DNA of 64,000 bases. Source: Nannocystis exedens. Its GTDB lineage: Bacteria > Myxococcota_A > Polyangia > Nannocystales > Nannocystaceae. The stretch's first letter is position 1. The number at the start of each line of letters is the position of its first letter. The stretch covers positions 6,090,001 to 6,154,000 of the forward strand of contig NZ_NETK01000001.1 of assembly GCF_002343915.1 (NCBI RefSeq), given 5' to 3'. Below, in pieces: positions 1 through 9,084 of this stretch. A model generated the notes under the pieces. The model saw only the letters and a program-made list of their open reading frames with translations. It searched no databases and was not told the origin of the DNA. A program made the position numbers and the translations under genes.

Positions 1-1269
1 TTCGGCAACACGGAGGACGCCCTGGCCGCGGCCTACTGGGGCCCGGACGGGGCGCCGGAGCAGGACTTCGACTACACCGTCGAGGCGACCCCGACGTACC
101 TGCCGCCCGAGACCGACGCCGTGTTCCTCGAGCTGCAGGCCGCGCACGCGCAGGCCAAGGCGCAGGCCGAAGGTTCGCGACCCAAGACCATGCTCGTGTA
201 CCGCCTCGACGAGGTGCCCGAGTTCCTGACCCGCGAACTGCCGCCCGACGCGAGCGTGCGGCAATGCCTGTTCTTCGCCGCGCGCGAGGACCACCGATTC
301 CTCGACGCGCTGATCGCGGCCGTCCCGGAGCGCGAGCACGACGACACCGACGCGGCGATGGACATCGCCGACCGGGTCACGCGGATCGCCTCGCAGTCCG
401 AGGATTTTGCGAAGGCGCTGCGACCCGACAAGGTGCCGGCCGGCGGCGCGATCATCGGGGGCACGTACGGCAACGGGTTCCACGGCGGGGACGCCGAGGC
501 GGTCGAGCGCTGGCTCGAGGCGCATGGCGTCGAGCGCGTGTCGCTGCGGACGTTCCTCGACAAGCTCATCCTGCTGCGCCTGGTGGACGAGGAGGGAGCG
601 CCGCTCGAACAGGTCGACAAGGTTCCGGGCGGCCCGCCCGCGCGGACGGAAAACTCGCTCGGCGACGGCCTCTACGTGTTCGAACGCGACCGCCGCCACG
701 TCCGCTTCGAGCTCGCCCAGGTGCTCGAAGCGGACGAGGAGGACGACGAGGACGAGCCGTGGCTCGAGCTGCGCTCGGAGGACCTCCCGCCGGGCGTGCT
801 TCACACCGTGACGGTCCCCGCACCGGCGGCGAGGAAGGCGGCGGAGACGAAAAAGGCCGAGAAGCAGGCTCCGGTGAAGATGGCGGCGGGGAAGAAGACG
901 ACGCCGAAGGCGGCGGCGGGGAAGACGGCGGCGAAGGCGGCAGCGGGGAAGAAGGCGTCGAAGGCGGCGGCGGGGAAGACGGCGGCGAAGGCGGCGGCGG
1001 GGAAGAAGGCGGCGAAGGCGGCGGCGGGGAAGAAGGCGGCGAAGGCGGCGGCGGGGAAGAAGGCGTCGAAGGCGGCGGCGGGGAAGAAGGCGTCGAAGGC
1101 GGCGGGGAAGAAGACGGCGAAGGCGGCAGCGGGGAAGAAGACGACGTCGAAGGCGGCAGCATCGAAGAAGACGGCGGCGAAAAAGACCGCGTCGAAGCCG
1201 GGAGCGGCGAAGAAGAAGTCGGCGAAGAAGACCTCGTCGAAGCAGGCGCGGTCCAAGAAGACGAAGTAG
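1..1269 (+). CDS. Lys/Ala-repeat-tailed protein, 5' end missing
   Basis: The reading frame is already open at base 1, so this is the C-terminal 422 residues of a longer protein. About the first 240 visible residues form an ordinary acidic globular part that I do not recognise. It ends in a very acidic stretch (EADEEDDEDEPW). The rest is a roughly 145-residue tail of repeated AAGKKA / AAGKTA units, like the histone H1-type or AlgP-type tails of bacterial DNA- or polyanion-binding proteins. The basic tail suggests nucleic-acid or polyphosphate contact, but this is inference from composition. A GTG at 121 could be read as a start, but the same frame upstream has identical codon bias, so I extend to the window edge. 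It converges with the histidine kinase gene ending at 1535. Confidence 0.8.
   Translation, partial: FGNTEDALAAAYWGPDGAPEQDFDYTVEATPTYLPPETDAVFLELQAAHAQAKAQAEGSRPKTMLVYRLDEVPEFLTRELPPDASVRQCLFFAAREDHRFLDALIAAVPEREHDDTDAAMDIADRVTRIASQSEDFAKALRPDKVPAGGAIIGGTYGNGFHGGDAEAVERWLEAHGVERVSLRTFLDKLILLRLVDEEGAPLEQVDKVPGGPPARTENSLGDGLYVFERDRRHVRFELAQVLEADEEDDEDEPWLELRSEDLPPGVLHTVTVPAPAARKAAETKKAEKQAPVKMAAGKKTTPKAAAGKTAAKAAAGKKASKAAAGKTAAKAAAGKKAAKAAAGKKAAKAAAGKKASKAAAGKKASKAAGKKTAKAAAGKKTTSKAAASKKTAAKKTASKPGAAKKKSAKKTSSKQARSKKTK
835..1266 (+). repeat. In-frame AAGKK-coding minisatellite
   Basis: Imperfect repeats of a 12-18 bp unit (GCGGCGGGGAAGAAG with variants) encode the Lys/Ala tail of the preceding gene. 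Most differences are in-frame, so copy number can change tail length without breaking the gene. The opposite strand also stays open here only because of the biased codons. Confidence 0.85.
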
Positions 1270-1497
1270 ATCGCGCTGCCTGATCGCGGCCCGCCGACTG
1301 CGGTGTTCACCGCGGCGGCGGGCGACTCGCTGCCCGTCGGGGTCGCGGTGCGGTGATGCATCGCAGCATGGCTATCCATGCGGGCAGGACGAGAGAGCGC
1401 CGCCGCGGCGACGCAGCGCCTTCAAGGGGGCCGCAGGCGCGCGCCTCGCTCGCCAGGCGCGGCGAACGACCGCGGCGGGTTGCCCGATCGGGCGCAA

Positions 1498-1515
1498 CAT
1501 GTCCGCCTGGACATG
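1498..1515. repeat. CATGTCC-N4-GGACATG palindrome between convergent genes
   Basis: Perfect 7-bp arms (CATGTCC at 1498-1504, GGACATG at 1509-1515) with a 4-nt loop. It lies in the 265-bp gap between the Lys/Ala protein gene and the convergent hybrid kinase gene. It is one member of the window-wide palindrome family and could act as a bidirectional terminator or 3' stabiliser. No T tract follows on either strand. I saw no gene in 1270-1534. Confidence 0.6.
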
Positions 1516-1534
1516 AAGCGAGAGACAGGTTCTT

Positions 1535-3391
1535 TCAGGCCGCGCGGACCTGGGCGAGGGCCGTGAGCAGGTGGTCGCGGTCGATCGGCTTGCCGACGTA
1601 GGCGGAGGCGCCGAGGACGAGGGCGCGGGCCTGTTCGTCGAGCAGCGAGGCGACGATCACGGGGACGCTGCGCAGGCCGACGTCGCTGCGGAGCTGGACG
1701 AGGGCGTTCCAGGCGTCGTCGTCGGGGACGGCGATGCCGAGCACGATCGCCTGCGGGCGCACGGTCTTGGCCAGCGAGAGGCCCTGCGAGGCGCTGGTGC
1801 AGCTGATGACGGGGACCTGCTCGCCGTGCAGGCCGCGCTGGACCTGCTCGAGGGTGGTGGGGTCGTCGTCGATGACGAGGACGGGGCCCTGCGGGGCGGA
1901 GGCGACGGACGGGGGGGCGGTGACGTCGAGCTCGGTGGGGACGGCGACCGTGAAGGTCGAGCCCTCGCCGGGGACGCTGGTGGCGGTGATGTCGCCGCCC
2001 ATGAGGCGGCAGAACTCGCGGGCGATCGACAGGCCGAGGCCGGCGCCGCCGTAGCGGCGGGTGGTCGAGGAGTCGGCCTGCGTGAACTCCTGGAACAGCC
2101 GCGGCAGGGCCTCGGCGGCGATGCCGATGCCGGAGTCGGCGACGGAGATCTCCATCCAGTCGCGGTCGTCCTTCGTCAAGCGCCGCACGCCGACGCGGAT
2201 CGTGCCGCGCTCGGTGAACTTGATGGCGTTGCCGATCAGGTTGAAGAGCACCTGCCGCAGCTTGAGCATGTCGGTGACCATGAAGCCGACCTCGCGGGGG
2301 ATCCGGAGCTCGATGCGGTTGCCCCGCTGCTGGGCCAGGGTCTCGAGCGCCGCGGTGACGCCCTGGACCAGGGCGCGGGCGCTGAAGCGCTCGGGCCACA
2401 CCTCCATGCGCCCGGCCTCGATCTTGGTGAGGTCGAGGATGCTGCTGATCAGCTCGAGCAGGTGCACGCCGGCGATGCCGATCCGCTTGAGGTCGCCGAC
2501 GCTCTCCTGGTCGCCGCGCGCCTCGGCCTCCTCGAGCAGCAGGTCGCTGTAGCCGATGATGGCGTTGAGCGGGGTCCGCAGCTCGTGGCTCATGTTGGCG
2601 AGGAAGCGGCTCTTGGCGATGCTCGCCGCCTCGGCGGCCTCTTTCTGGCGCAGCAAGATCTCCGCCTGGCGGCGCTCGGTGACGTCGCGCAGCGTGACGC
2701 ACAGGCCGACGAAGCCGCGCACCGGCAGCTGCAGCGGGGTGACGGTGATGTCGAGCCAGCGGTCGCCCCACGCCAGCTCGGCGGCGAAGCGGTCGCGCGC
2801 GGCCTCGGGGCTCTGCAGGTGCTCGGCCAGCGGCTCGAGGCCGGAGCCGTGGGCGCTCAGCAGCGGCCGCAGCGGCCGCCCGCGCAGCGCCTCCTCGCTG
2901 AGGATGACGCCGTGCGCGGAGCGGAAGCGCATGATCTCGAAGAAGGCGGCGTTGGAGTCGACGATCCGGCCGTCGGGGTCGAGCACGACCACGCCCTCGG
3001 TGCTGCGCTTGACGATGTGGGCCCACCGCTCCTGCGCGGAGTAGAGCTGGTAGACGAGGTTGCCGTCGGCGGTCAACGGCTCGACGCGGGCGAGCCACTG
3101 GCGGTCGCGCGGGACCATCTGCAGGCGCGAGAGCACCTCCTGGCCGCCGATCTGCAGGGTGATCAGGAGGTCGAGGCCGGCCTCGTCGGCGCGGCTCAGG
3201 GCCTGGTAGAAGAGGCGCTGGCCCTTGCGGTCGCGCGGCGAGAACAGCTCGTCGAGGCCCTCGCCGACCAGGGTGCCGCTGTCGCAGCCGAGGCGGGCGC
3301 ACAACTGCGGGTCGACGGCGACGATCCGCAGCTCGGCGTCGAGCTCGAGCTCGTAGGCCCACGAGGTCGCGCCGGCGCGGTCGCTGGTCAT
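1535..3391 (-). CDS. PAS hybrid histidine kinase with degenerate receiver
   Basis: The product has 618 residues and no obvious membrane segment. Order: PAS-like sensor (about 10-115), second PAS (about 125-240), HisKA with phospho-His 269 in SHELRTPL, HATPase_c (about 370-485, with the N box NLIGNAIKF and G boxes DSGIGI and GGAGLGLSI), and a C-terminal receiver (502-618). The receiver has the acidic pocket (VIDDDP) and the Lys of GKPI, but the expected phospho-acceptor Asp is Gly 552 (VLGIAVP). Phosphotransfer to this domain is therefore unlikely. I chose the ATG at 3391 because it overlaps the stop of the upstream small gene (ATGA) and the PAS begins right after. It is the last gene of the V4R operon and presumably works with the V4R sensor. 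Confidence 0.9.
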   Translation of the reverse strand: MTSDRAGATSWAYELELDAELRIVAVDPQLCARLGCDSGTLVGEGLDELFSPRDRKGQRLFYQALSRADEAGLDLLITLQIGGQEVLSRLQMVPRDRQWLARVEPLTADGNLVYQLYSAQERWAHIVKRSTEGVVVLDPDGRIVDSNAAFFEIMRFRSAHGVILSEEALRGRPLRPLLSAHGSGLEPLAEHLQSPEAARDRFAAELAWGDRWLDITVTPLQLPVRGFVGLCVTLRDVTERRQAEILLRQKEAAEAASIAKSRFLANMSHELRTPLNAIIGYSDLLLEEAEARGDQESVGDLKRIGIAGVHLLELISSILDLTKIEAGRMEVWPERFSARALVQGVTAALETLAQQRGNRIELRIPREVGFMVTDMLKLRQVLFNLIGNAIKFTERGTIRVGVRRLTKDDRDWMEISVADSGIGIAAEALPRLFQEFTQADSSTTRRYGGAGLGLSIAREFCRLMGGDITATSVPGEGSTFTVAVPTELDVTAPPSVASAPQGPVLVIDDDPTTLEQVQRGLHGEQVPVISCTSASQGLSLAKTVRPQAIVLGIAVPDDDAWNALVQLRSDVGLRSVPVIVASLLDEQARALVLGASAYVGKPIDRDHLLTALAQVRAA

Positions 3392-3657
3392 TCGCGGTAC
3401 CCCAGCAGCGCGTGCAGCTCGGCGACGTCGTCGGCGGTGCACTCGCGGCGCCGCAGGACGGTGATCGGGTTGCCGAGCACGGTGCTCCGCAAGGTGAACC
3501 GCGGCGCCGCGATCTCCATGGTGCGAAAGCTGGTGTTGTGACGCGGCTCGCCCCAGCGAGCGGCCAGCCTCTGCCAGGTCGGGATCACCGCGTCGCGGTC
3601 GAGGAAGTACTTGTAGGTCTCCGGATGCACGCAAGCGGGGACCTTCTCGCGGCGCAT
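3388..3657 (-). CDS. Small conserved-looking hypothetical protein
   Basis: 89 residues, no recognised domain, no signal peptide or membrane segment. It starts MRREKVPACVHPETYKYF and ends HALLGYRE. It lies 7 bp after the V4R gene and overlaps the hybrid kinase start by 4 bp (ATGA), so it is translationally coupled on both sides. The coupling makes a role in the same signalling pathway likely, but nothing in the sequence says what it does. A GGTGGAG element precedes the ATG. Confidence 0.75.
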   Translation of the reverse strand: MRREKVPACVHPETYKYFLDRDAVIPTWQRLAARWGEPRHNTSFRTMEIAAPRFTLRSTVLGNPITVLRRRECTADDVAELHALLGYRE

Positions 3658-3664
3658 GCGGGTG

Positions 3665-4861
3665 CTACTCCACCTGCTCGACGGCGAAGTTGCACGAGGC
3701 CTCGCCGCAGCTGACGCAGCGCTCCTCGCGGGCGCTGAAGGTGCCGTAGCGCTCCTCGACGGTGCCCTCGCCGTAGACGAGCTCCATGACGCCGGCGGCG
3801 ACGCCGGTGAGCATGGCGCACTGCGGGGCGGCGGCCAGGCCGCGGAACTCGCGGTAGCCGACGGCCTCGTAGCCGTAGCGCGACTCGAGGGCGAGGGAGC
3901 GGGGGGTGTGGGCGGTGACGTGCCAGTCGCCCCAGCCGAGCGCGTTGCTGATGGCGATGATCGCGTGCAGCGCGTCGGCCCGGTCGCGCACCATGGGGGC
4001 GATGAGGCCGTCCCACTCGGGCGAGTGCATGATGCCGCGGAAGGTGTTCATGCCGCAGTGCTCGGCGTCGGAGACCAGCAGGCGGATGGCGGTCTTGTCG
4101 CGCCCGAGGCCGCGCATCGCCTCGACGAAGCCGATGCAGATCCGGTTGTAGAAGTCGGCCGGCATGTTGGCCAGGTAGACGCTGAAGGCCGGGATCAGGC
4201 CGGCGTCGTCGCCGACCATCGGCATGCCGACCACGGCGTCGATGATCGCCTGCTCGTCGACGTGGGGCGAGCGCAGCCAGCCGGCGCCGGGCTCGCGCGG
4301 GGCGGGGATCGGCGGCTCCTTGCGGTTGGGCGTCACCGGCGGCCGCTCGCCGCGGTCGACCTCGAAGCGGCAGCGCTCGGCGCCGCGGGCCATGCACTCG
4401 ACCTCGCGCACGCGCACGGCGGCGCCGGTGACCGCGTACACGGCCCCCTGCACGTAGCCCTCGGTGAAGCTGCACACGTTGTCGGCGCTCTCGCCGAGGC
4501 CCGCGAGCCAGCCCTCGACGAAGTGCGACGAGTCGGCGGTGACGATGCCGGCGCCGACCTGCGACAGGTCGATGCGGCCGAAGCCGAGGTGGCGGTAGAG
4601 CAGCTCGGCGACGGCCCAGCGGCGGGCCTCGTCGTCGTCCGGCCGCAGCGCCCGCGCGAGCTGGTCGGCGAACACGGTCTCGGCGGCGCCGACGATGATG
4701 CCCTTGCCGTCGATGCCGCGCGCGCCCTCGATGGTCCGCTGCAGCCGCGCGTTGTAGTGATGACAGTGGATGATGACGTCGTGGCCGGCGATCCTTCGGC
4801 GATACGTCGCCGGCTCGTACTGCATGGCCAGGCGTGCGGCCAGGTCGCTGTCGATCGCCAT
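3665..4861 (-). CDS. Tandem V4R-domain sensor protein
   Basis: 398 residues with two copies of the V4R (4-vinyl-reductase-like) small-molecule-binding fold. The first (about 20-180) ends in the Cys-containing segment VECMARGAERCRF. The second (about 220-395) ends with CVSCGEASCNF. V4R domains bind aromatic or hydrocarbon ligands and regulate signalling partners; the terminal Cys pairs may bind metal. I use the ATG at 4861 because an AGGAGG lies 6 nt upstream of it. The in-frame ATG two codons earlier sits directly against that Shine-Dalgarno and is less likely. First gene of a three-gene operon that ends with the PAS hybrid kinase. Confidence 0.85.
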   Translation of the reverse strand: MAIDSDLAARLAMQYEPATYRRRIAGHDVIIHCHHYNARLQRTIEGARGIDGKGIIVGAAETVFADQLARALRPDDDEARRWAVAELLYRHLGFGRIDLSQVGAGIVTADSSHFVEGWLAGLGESADNVCSFTEGYVQGAVYAVTGAAVRVREVECMARGAERCRFEVDRGERPPVTPNRKEPPIPAPREPGAGWLRSPHVDEQAIIDAVVGMPMVGDDAGLIPAFSVYLANMPADFYNRICIGFVEAMRGLGRDKTAIRLLVSDAEHCGMNTFRGIMHSPEWDGLIAPMVRDRADALHAIIAISNALGWGDWHVTAHTPRSLALESRYGYEAVGYREFRGLAAAPQCAMLTGVAAGVMELVYGEGTVEERYGTFSAREERCVSCGEASCNFAVEQVE

Positions 4862-4975
4862 TGTCATCCTCCTCGCGCGGGGCGCGGGGGCATCATACTC
4901 CTCCGGACATCGCCCCCGCGACTCCACACGTGCGGGTGCGGCGTGCGCGAGCAGACTGAGGCGCAGGCGCGCGCA

Positions 4976-5695
4976 TCACAGCGCCAGCGTGACGATGCCG
5001 GTGATCACCAGCGCGGCGGCCCACAACACGTCGAGGTTGAACCACGCCTTGCGGAGGATCGCCAGGCCGACCTTCTCGTAGACCACGACCGCGACGAGCC
5101 CCATCACCAGCAAGTAGCCGAGCGTGTGCAGCGCCGTGGCGAGCAGGCCGAGCAGCGGCGTCGAGGCGCCGAGCTCCGCGAGGTGCTGGGCGTGCCCCGC
5201 GTGGGCCCCGGCGCCGTCGACTGCGTGCTGCGCGTGGTGGCCCGCGTGATGCAGGTGCTCGTGCATGGAAGCGTGGTCAACAGCAGGACCGTCGCGCCAG
5301 CCGAGCAGCACCGGGGCGAGCATCAGGCCCGCGCCGTGCGCGGTGGCCATCAGGAAGCTCCACCACGTCAGGTCGAGCGAGCTGACGCGCATGCCGACCC
5401 ATCGGGGGTGGCGGCAGCGGACCAGCTTGTAGAGGCCGAAGCCGGTGAGGCCGAGGCCGACCGGCCAGCGCACCCAGGCGTCGGGCAGGGCGTCCTTGAG
5501 GACGCCGATGACGAGCAGGACGACGGCGATCGACAGCGCGTGGCCGAGAGCGATCGGCAAGAGCGCGCGCAGGACGGCCGCGCGCCGCTGCTCCTGCAGG
5601 CCGAGGGCCACGGCGAACAGCCAGCCCATGCCGGGGTTGATGCCGTGGAAGGCGCCGAGGCCCAGGAGGGCCAGCCATGCCTGCGCGTCGCTCAT
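4976..5695 (-). CDS. Polytopic membrane protein with His-rich loop, NicO/RcnA-like
   Basis: 239 residues with about six hydrophobic segments. The first helix carries AFHGINPGMGW, which resembles the HxxxPGH signature of nickel/cobalt efflux (NicO/RcnA) and HupE-type metal permeases. A central loop is very His-rich (MHEHLHHAGHHAQH), as in metal transporters. The start overlaps the stop of the methanethiol oxidase gene by 4 bp (ATGA), so the two are co-translated. Metal export, or metal supply to the oxidase, is an inference. I cannot exclude an unrelated permease family. Confidence 0.75.
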   Translation of the reverse strand: MSDAQAWLALLGLGAFHGINPGMGWLFAVALGLQEQRRAAVLRALLPIALGHALSIAVVLLVIGVLKDALPDAWVRWPVGLGLTGFGLYKLVRCRHPRWVGMRVSSLDLTWWSFLMATAHGAGLMLAPVLLGWRDGPAVDHASMHEHLHHAGHHAQHAVDGAGAHAGHAQHLAELGASTPLLGLLATALHTLGYLLVMGLVAVVVYEKVGLAILRKAWFNLDVLWAAALVITGIVTLAL

Positions 5696-7095
5696 GGGTA
5701 GCAGTAGGAGTCGGACGAGGCGTCACCGCCCTGCAGGCGGACCTGGTGGCCGCGCAGGCCGGGCTCGAACTGCAGGAAGAACTTCGGGTCGAGGGCCATG
5801 CCCTTGCCGTCCGCCGGCACGTCGAGCTTGACCATCCAGCCGTCGAAGCCGCCGGGGTAGAATTGCTCGTCCCACGGGGCGTACAGCGAGTTGGTGAAGT
5901 AGACCCGGCGACCGTCGCGGCTGATCTCGACCATCTGCGGGCCGCCGCCGAGCTTGAGGTCGGGCCGGCTCGGGTGGGCGGCCTGGCGGACGATCCCGCC
6001 GAGGTGGACGCTGCCGGTCTTCTTCGGGTTGTGCGGGTCGGAGACGTCGTACTGGAGGAACTCGCCGGTGCCCCAGCACGAGACGTAGAGGGTCTTGTCG
6101 TCGAGCGAGAGGTTGATGTCGGTGACCAGCGGGGGCACGGCGCCGAAGCCCTTGAGCAGCGGCGGCAGCACGGCGGGGTCGGCCGGCTCGGCGGGGATCT
6201 CGATGACCTTCTTGATCTGCCACTTGCCGCCCTCGAGGAACCACAGCCACACCGAGGCCGAGAGGTCCTTGAGCGAGACGACCACGCCGACGAAGCCCCA
6301 CGGGCGGGTCGGGTTGTGGGCCGGGCGCAGCTCGAGCACCATCTGCTGCTCGGCGCCCAGCTCGAGCCGCTCGACGTGCTTGCGCCGGCGCAGGTCCCAC
6401 ACGTGCAGCGCGTGGCCGTAGCGGCCGGCCAGCAGGGCCTCGGCGTCGAGGCCGTTGCGGACCATGCTCGGCGTGCCCCACTCGCTCGAGATCAGCGTGT
6501 CGTGGCCGAGGTGCCACCAGAAGTCGTAGTGGAGCACCTGCGGGCCGCGATCGATCTCCCAGCGGCCGCGGATGTCGAAGCTCTCGTGGTCGAGCATGAA
6601 GATGCCGCCCGGGCCGCCGCCGTCGGGGCTGCCGAGCGCGCTGACGTAGATCCCCTCGGGCCCGCAGTGGGTCGTGTGCGGGCTGGCGTAGCCGGTCTTG
6701 CGGAACACCTCGTCGGGCTCGATGGTGCGGACGATGTGCGGCCGCTTCGGGTCGGGCTGGGTGTCGAGGATGTAGATCCGCGACGAGTTGATGCCCGGGA
6801 CCACCAGGTAGCGGCGCTCGACGTGCGGGTGCGGGGCGTACGGGCACAGGCACGCGCTGCAGGCGTTCCAGCCGAAGTGGTGCAGCTCGTCGCCGATGTT
6901 CGGCATGTCGACCTGGCCGACCACCTGGGCGAAGCTCTTCGAGGCCGGGTCGACGTCGACCACCGCCATCGCGTCGGGCCGCTTGGCGCCCGTCGGGTCG
7001 AGCAGCGCCACGTACGCGAGCTGCTCCGGCGGGGCCTGCATCGCCATCGTCGGCGACGGATAGAAGGTCGGGTCGGGACGAAAGCGAGCGGCCAT
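5692..7095 (-). CDS. Methanethiol oxidase (selenium-binding protein SBP56 family)
   Basis: 467 residues, full length for the SBP56 family, a beta-propeller. Bacterial members oxidise methanethiol to formaldehyde, hydrogen sulfide and hydrogen peroxide, using a metal centre. Diagnostic stretches are HHFGWNACSACLC, PHTTHCGPEGIYVSALG, WHLGHDTLISSEWGTPSM, VSCWGTGEFLQYDVSDP and GPQMVEISRDGRRVYFTNSLY. Conserved His residues in these segments are the likely metal ligands. The start at 7095 gives the family-typical N-terminus; no strong Shine-Dalgarno is visible. It is followed with 4-bp overlap by a His-rich membrane protein. Confidence 0.95.
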   Translation of the reverse strand: MAARFRPDPTFYPSPTMAMQAPPEQLAYVALLDPTGAKRPDAMAVVDVDPASKSFAQVVGQVDMPNIGDELHHFGWNACSACLCPYAPHPHVERRYLVVPGINSSRIYILDTQPDPKRPHIVRTIEPDEVFRKTGYASPHTTHCGPEGIYVSALGSPDGGGPGGIFMLDHESFDIRGRWEIDRGPQVLHYDFWWHLGHDTLISSEWGTPSMVRNGLDAEALLAGRYGHALHVWDLRRRKHVERLELGAEQQMVLELRPAHNPTRPWGFVGVVVSLKDLSASVWLWFLEGGKWQIKKVIEIPAEPADPAVLPPLLKGFGAVPPLVTDINLSLDDKTLYVSCWGTGEFLQYDVSDPHNPKKTGSVHLGGIVRQAAHPSRPDLKLGGGPQMVEISRDGRRVYFTNSLYAPWDEQFYPGGFDGWMVKLDVPADGKGMALDPKFFLQFEPGLRGHQVRLQGGDASSDSYCYP

Positions 7096-7725
7096 GTGTC
7101 CGGCAGCCTGCCCCGCGCGGCCACGCCTCGTCAAGGGCCCGCAGGCCGGTGCGAAGGCGGACTGTTCATATGGCCTTCGGGACATGTTCCATTGCGCGCA
7201 TCCGGCCGAGGGCGACTGCCGAGATTCCCCGTGCGGGCGTCGGCGCCGGCGGACCGGGTCGCGACGCAGGGGTGTAGGCATCACCTGTGCCCACATTGCT
7301 GCCGCCCCGGTTACGCGGTGGGACGCGAGATCGGGGCTCGAGACGGCGCCCGGGCCGGCAGGCCCGGCGGGGGTGGAGGATAAACTGCCTTCGAGACATG
7401 TCCGATGTGACAGCGACGAGCCGTGCCCGCGAGCGGGGGCGAGGTCGTTCGTGTGGTGGCAATGCGAGGTCGCGGCGGTCGATCCCGCTGCGGGCCGGGG
7501 CGTCGGTCGGAGCGCGCCGCGGACGTCGTCCTGGAGCCGGCGGAGCGATCCCCCGGGCGCGGCCGGGCGCTGCGTGGTGGTCAGGAGCCGGCCGCGGCGG
7601 GCCGGAGCTGCGGCCCGCCGGCGAGATGTCGACATAGACATGTCCTTTCGAGCATGTTTTTGAGGACATGCGCGAGGGGGGCGTGAGATCTCTTCTGTCC
7701 GAAGAGACATGCCGATCGCGGGCCG
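7096..7725. other. Gene-free 630-bp spacer rich in ACATGT palindromes
   Basis: No open frame here has the codon bias of its neighbours. The spacer separates the 3' end of the histidine kinase gene from the 5' end of the methanethiol oxidase gene, both on the minus strand. It carries at least four copies of the dispersed palindrome family, near 7183, 7388, 7640 and 7696, the densest cluster in the window. A promoter for the methanethiol oxidase gene should lie here but I cannot place it. Confidence 0.6.
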
Positions 7726-9084
7726 CTAGGGAGGGCCGGCGAGCGGGAGGCGGACGGTGAAGGTGGTGCCGACGCCGACGGCGCTGTCGAGGTCGATGGT
7801 GCCGCCGAGCCGCTCGGTGAAGTGCTTGGCGATCGAGAGGCCGAGGCCGGTGCCGCCGAGGCGGCGGGGGTCGACGGGGCCGGCCTGCGCGAACGGCAGG
7901 AACACCGCGGCGGACTCGGCGGGGGTGAGGCCCTGGCCGGTGTCGCGGACCTGGAACACGAGGGCCTCGCCGCGGCGGTCGGCGCGGACGACGAGGTCGA
8001 TCGCGCCGGCCTCGGTGAAGCTGCAGGCGTTGGCGAGCAGGTTGACGAGGATCTGCCGCAGCTTGCCGGCGTCGCTGCGGAGCTCGGGCAGGCCCGTGCC
8101 GACGTCGACGCGGATGACGTTGCCCCGGCGCACGGCCAGCGGCAGGGCGGTGACGAGGGCGAGGCGACAGACCTCGGCGACCGCGACCGGGCCGACGTGG
8201 AGGTCGAGCCGCCCGGCCTCGATCTTGCCGAGGTCGAGGACGTTGCCGATGAGTTCGCGCAGCATCCGCGCCGAGAGGTCGATGCGCCCGAGCGTCTCGC
8301 CCAGCTCGGGGCCGCGCTGGGCGACGGGGTCCTCGATCAGGTGCTCACAGTAGCCGATGATCGCGTTGAGGGGGGTGCGCAGCTCGTGGCTCATGCTGGC
8401 GACGAAGCTGCTCTTGGCCCGGCTGAGCTCGACGGCGCGGCCGCGGTCGTCCTCGAGGTCGACGAGGTGCTCGGCGGTCTGCAGGGCCTGGCGCGCGAGC
8501 GCGGCGAACCGGCGCGCGCGCGTGACCCGGTCGGCGGTGAAGAAGCCGCGCCGGCGGTGGAGGCAGACCAGCATCGCCTGCGAGTGCAGCGCGTGCAGCG
8601 GGACGTGCAGCGCGGAGGTGTAGGCCTCGCGCAGGGCCGGGTCGACGCGCCGCCACTCGGGGTTGCCGGCGAGGTCGAACAGGGCGACGGTGCGGCCGGC
8701 GAGCACGCGGTCGGTGAAGGCCCCGCCGGGCCAGGCGATCAGGCGCAGCCGCGCGTCGGTGGCCGAGACGATCTGCGGCGCGACCTCGGGCGCGAAGCCG
8801 ACGACGAACGCGGCGTCGAACTCGAGCACGTCGCCGAGCACCCGCAGGACCTCGGCGAACAGCGACAGGGCGTCGCGCGCCTCGCCGAGCACCTCGAGGC
8901 CCTCGAGCAAGCGCTCGGTGTGGGCGGCGGCGACCCGGCCGCGCTCGCCGGCGTGGGCCAGCTCGACGCGCAGCTCGGCGACCTCCTCCTCGGCGGCGAG
9001 CCGCGCCCGCTCGGCCCGGGCGAGCCGCTGCTCGAGCTCGCGGACGCGATCCTCGAGGTTGGTTTCGCGGTCAGCGTTCGCCAT
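7726..9084 (-). CDS. Soluble GAF-type sensor histidine kinase
   Basis: 452 residues. An N-terminal coiled coil (about 8-60, RVRELEQRLARAERARL) is followed by a GAF-like sensor (about 65-205). HisKA has phospho-His 233 in MSHELRTPLN, and HATPase_c has NLLANACSF, DTGQGL and GGTGLGLSI. No membrane segment or receiver is present, so it is a cytoplasmic kinase needing a separate response regulator that is not in the window. Its start lies inside the 3' end of the FIST gene (14-bp overlap). The FIST protein is therefore the likely input partner. Confidence 0.9.
   Translation of the reverse strand: MANADRETNLEDRVRELEQRLARAERARLAAEEEVAELRVELAHAGERGRVAAAHTERLLEGLEVLGEARDALSLFAEVLRVLGDVLEFDAAFVVGFAPEVAPQIVSATDARLRLIAWPGGAFTDRVLAGRTVALFDLAGNPEWRRVDPALREAYTSALHVPLHALHSQAMLVCLHRRRGFFTADRVTRARRFAALARQALQTAEHLVDLEDDRGRAVELSRAKSSFVASMSHELRTPLNAIIGYCEHLIEDPVAQRGPELGETLGRIDLSARMLRELIGNVLDLGKIEAGRLDLHVGPVAVAEVCRLALVTALPLAVRRGNVIRVDVGTGLPELRSDAGKLRQILVNLLANACSFTEAGAIDLVVRADRRGEALVFQVRDTGQGLTPAESAAVFLPFAQAGPVDPRRLGGTGLGLSIAKHFTERLGGTIDLDSAVGVGTTFTVRLPLAGPP

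Noticed and set aside
1571..3541. Long plus-strand frame opposite the hybrid kinase
   Set aside because: Composition is Gly/Ala/Asp/Arg low complexity and it is the antisense of a clear histidine kinase. GC-rich codon bias keeps such frames open.
3656..5701. 681-codon plus-strand frame opposite V4R and the membrane protein
   Set aside because: It runs antisense across three supported minus-strand genes and has no domain-like content.
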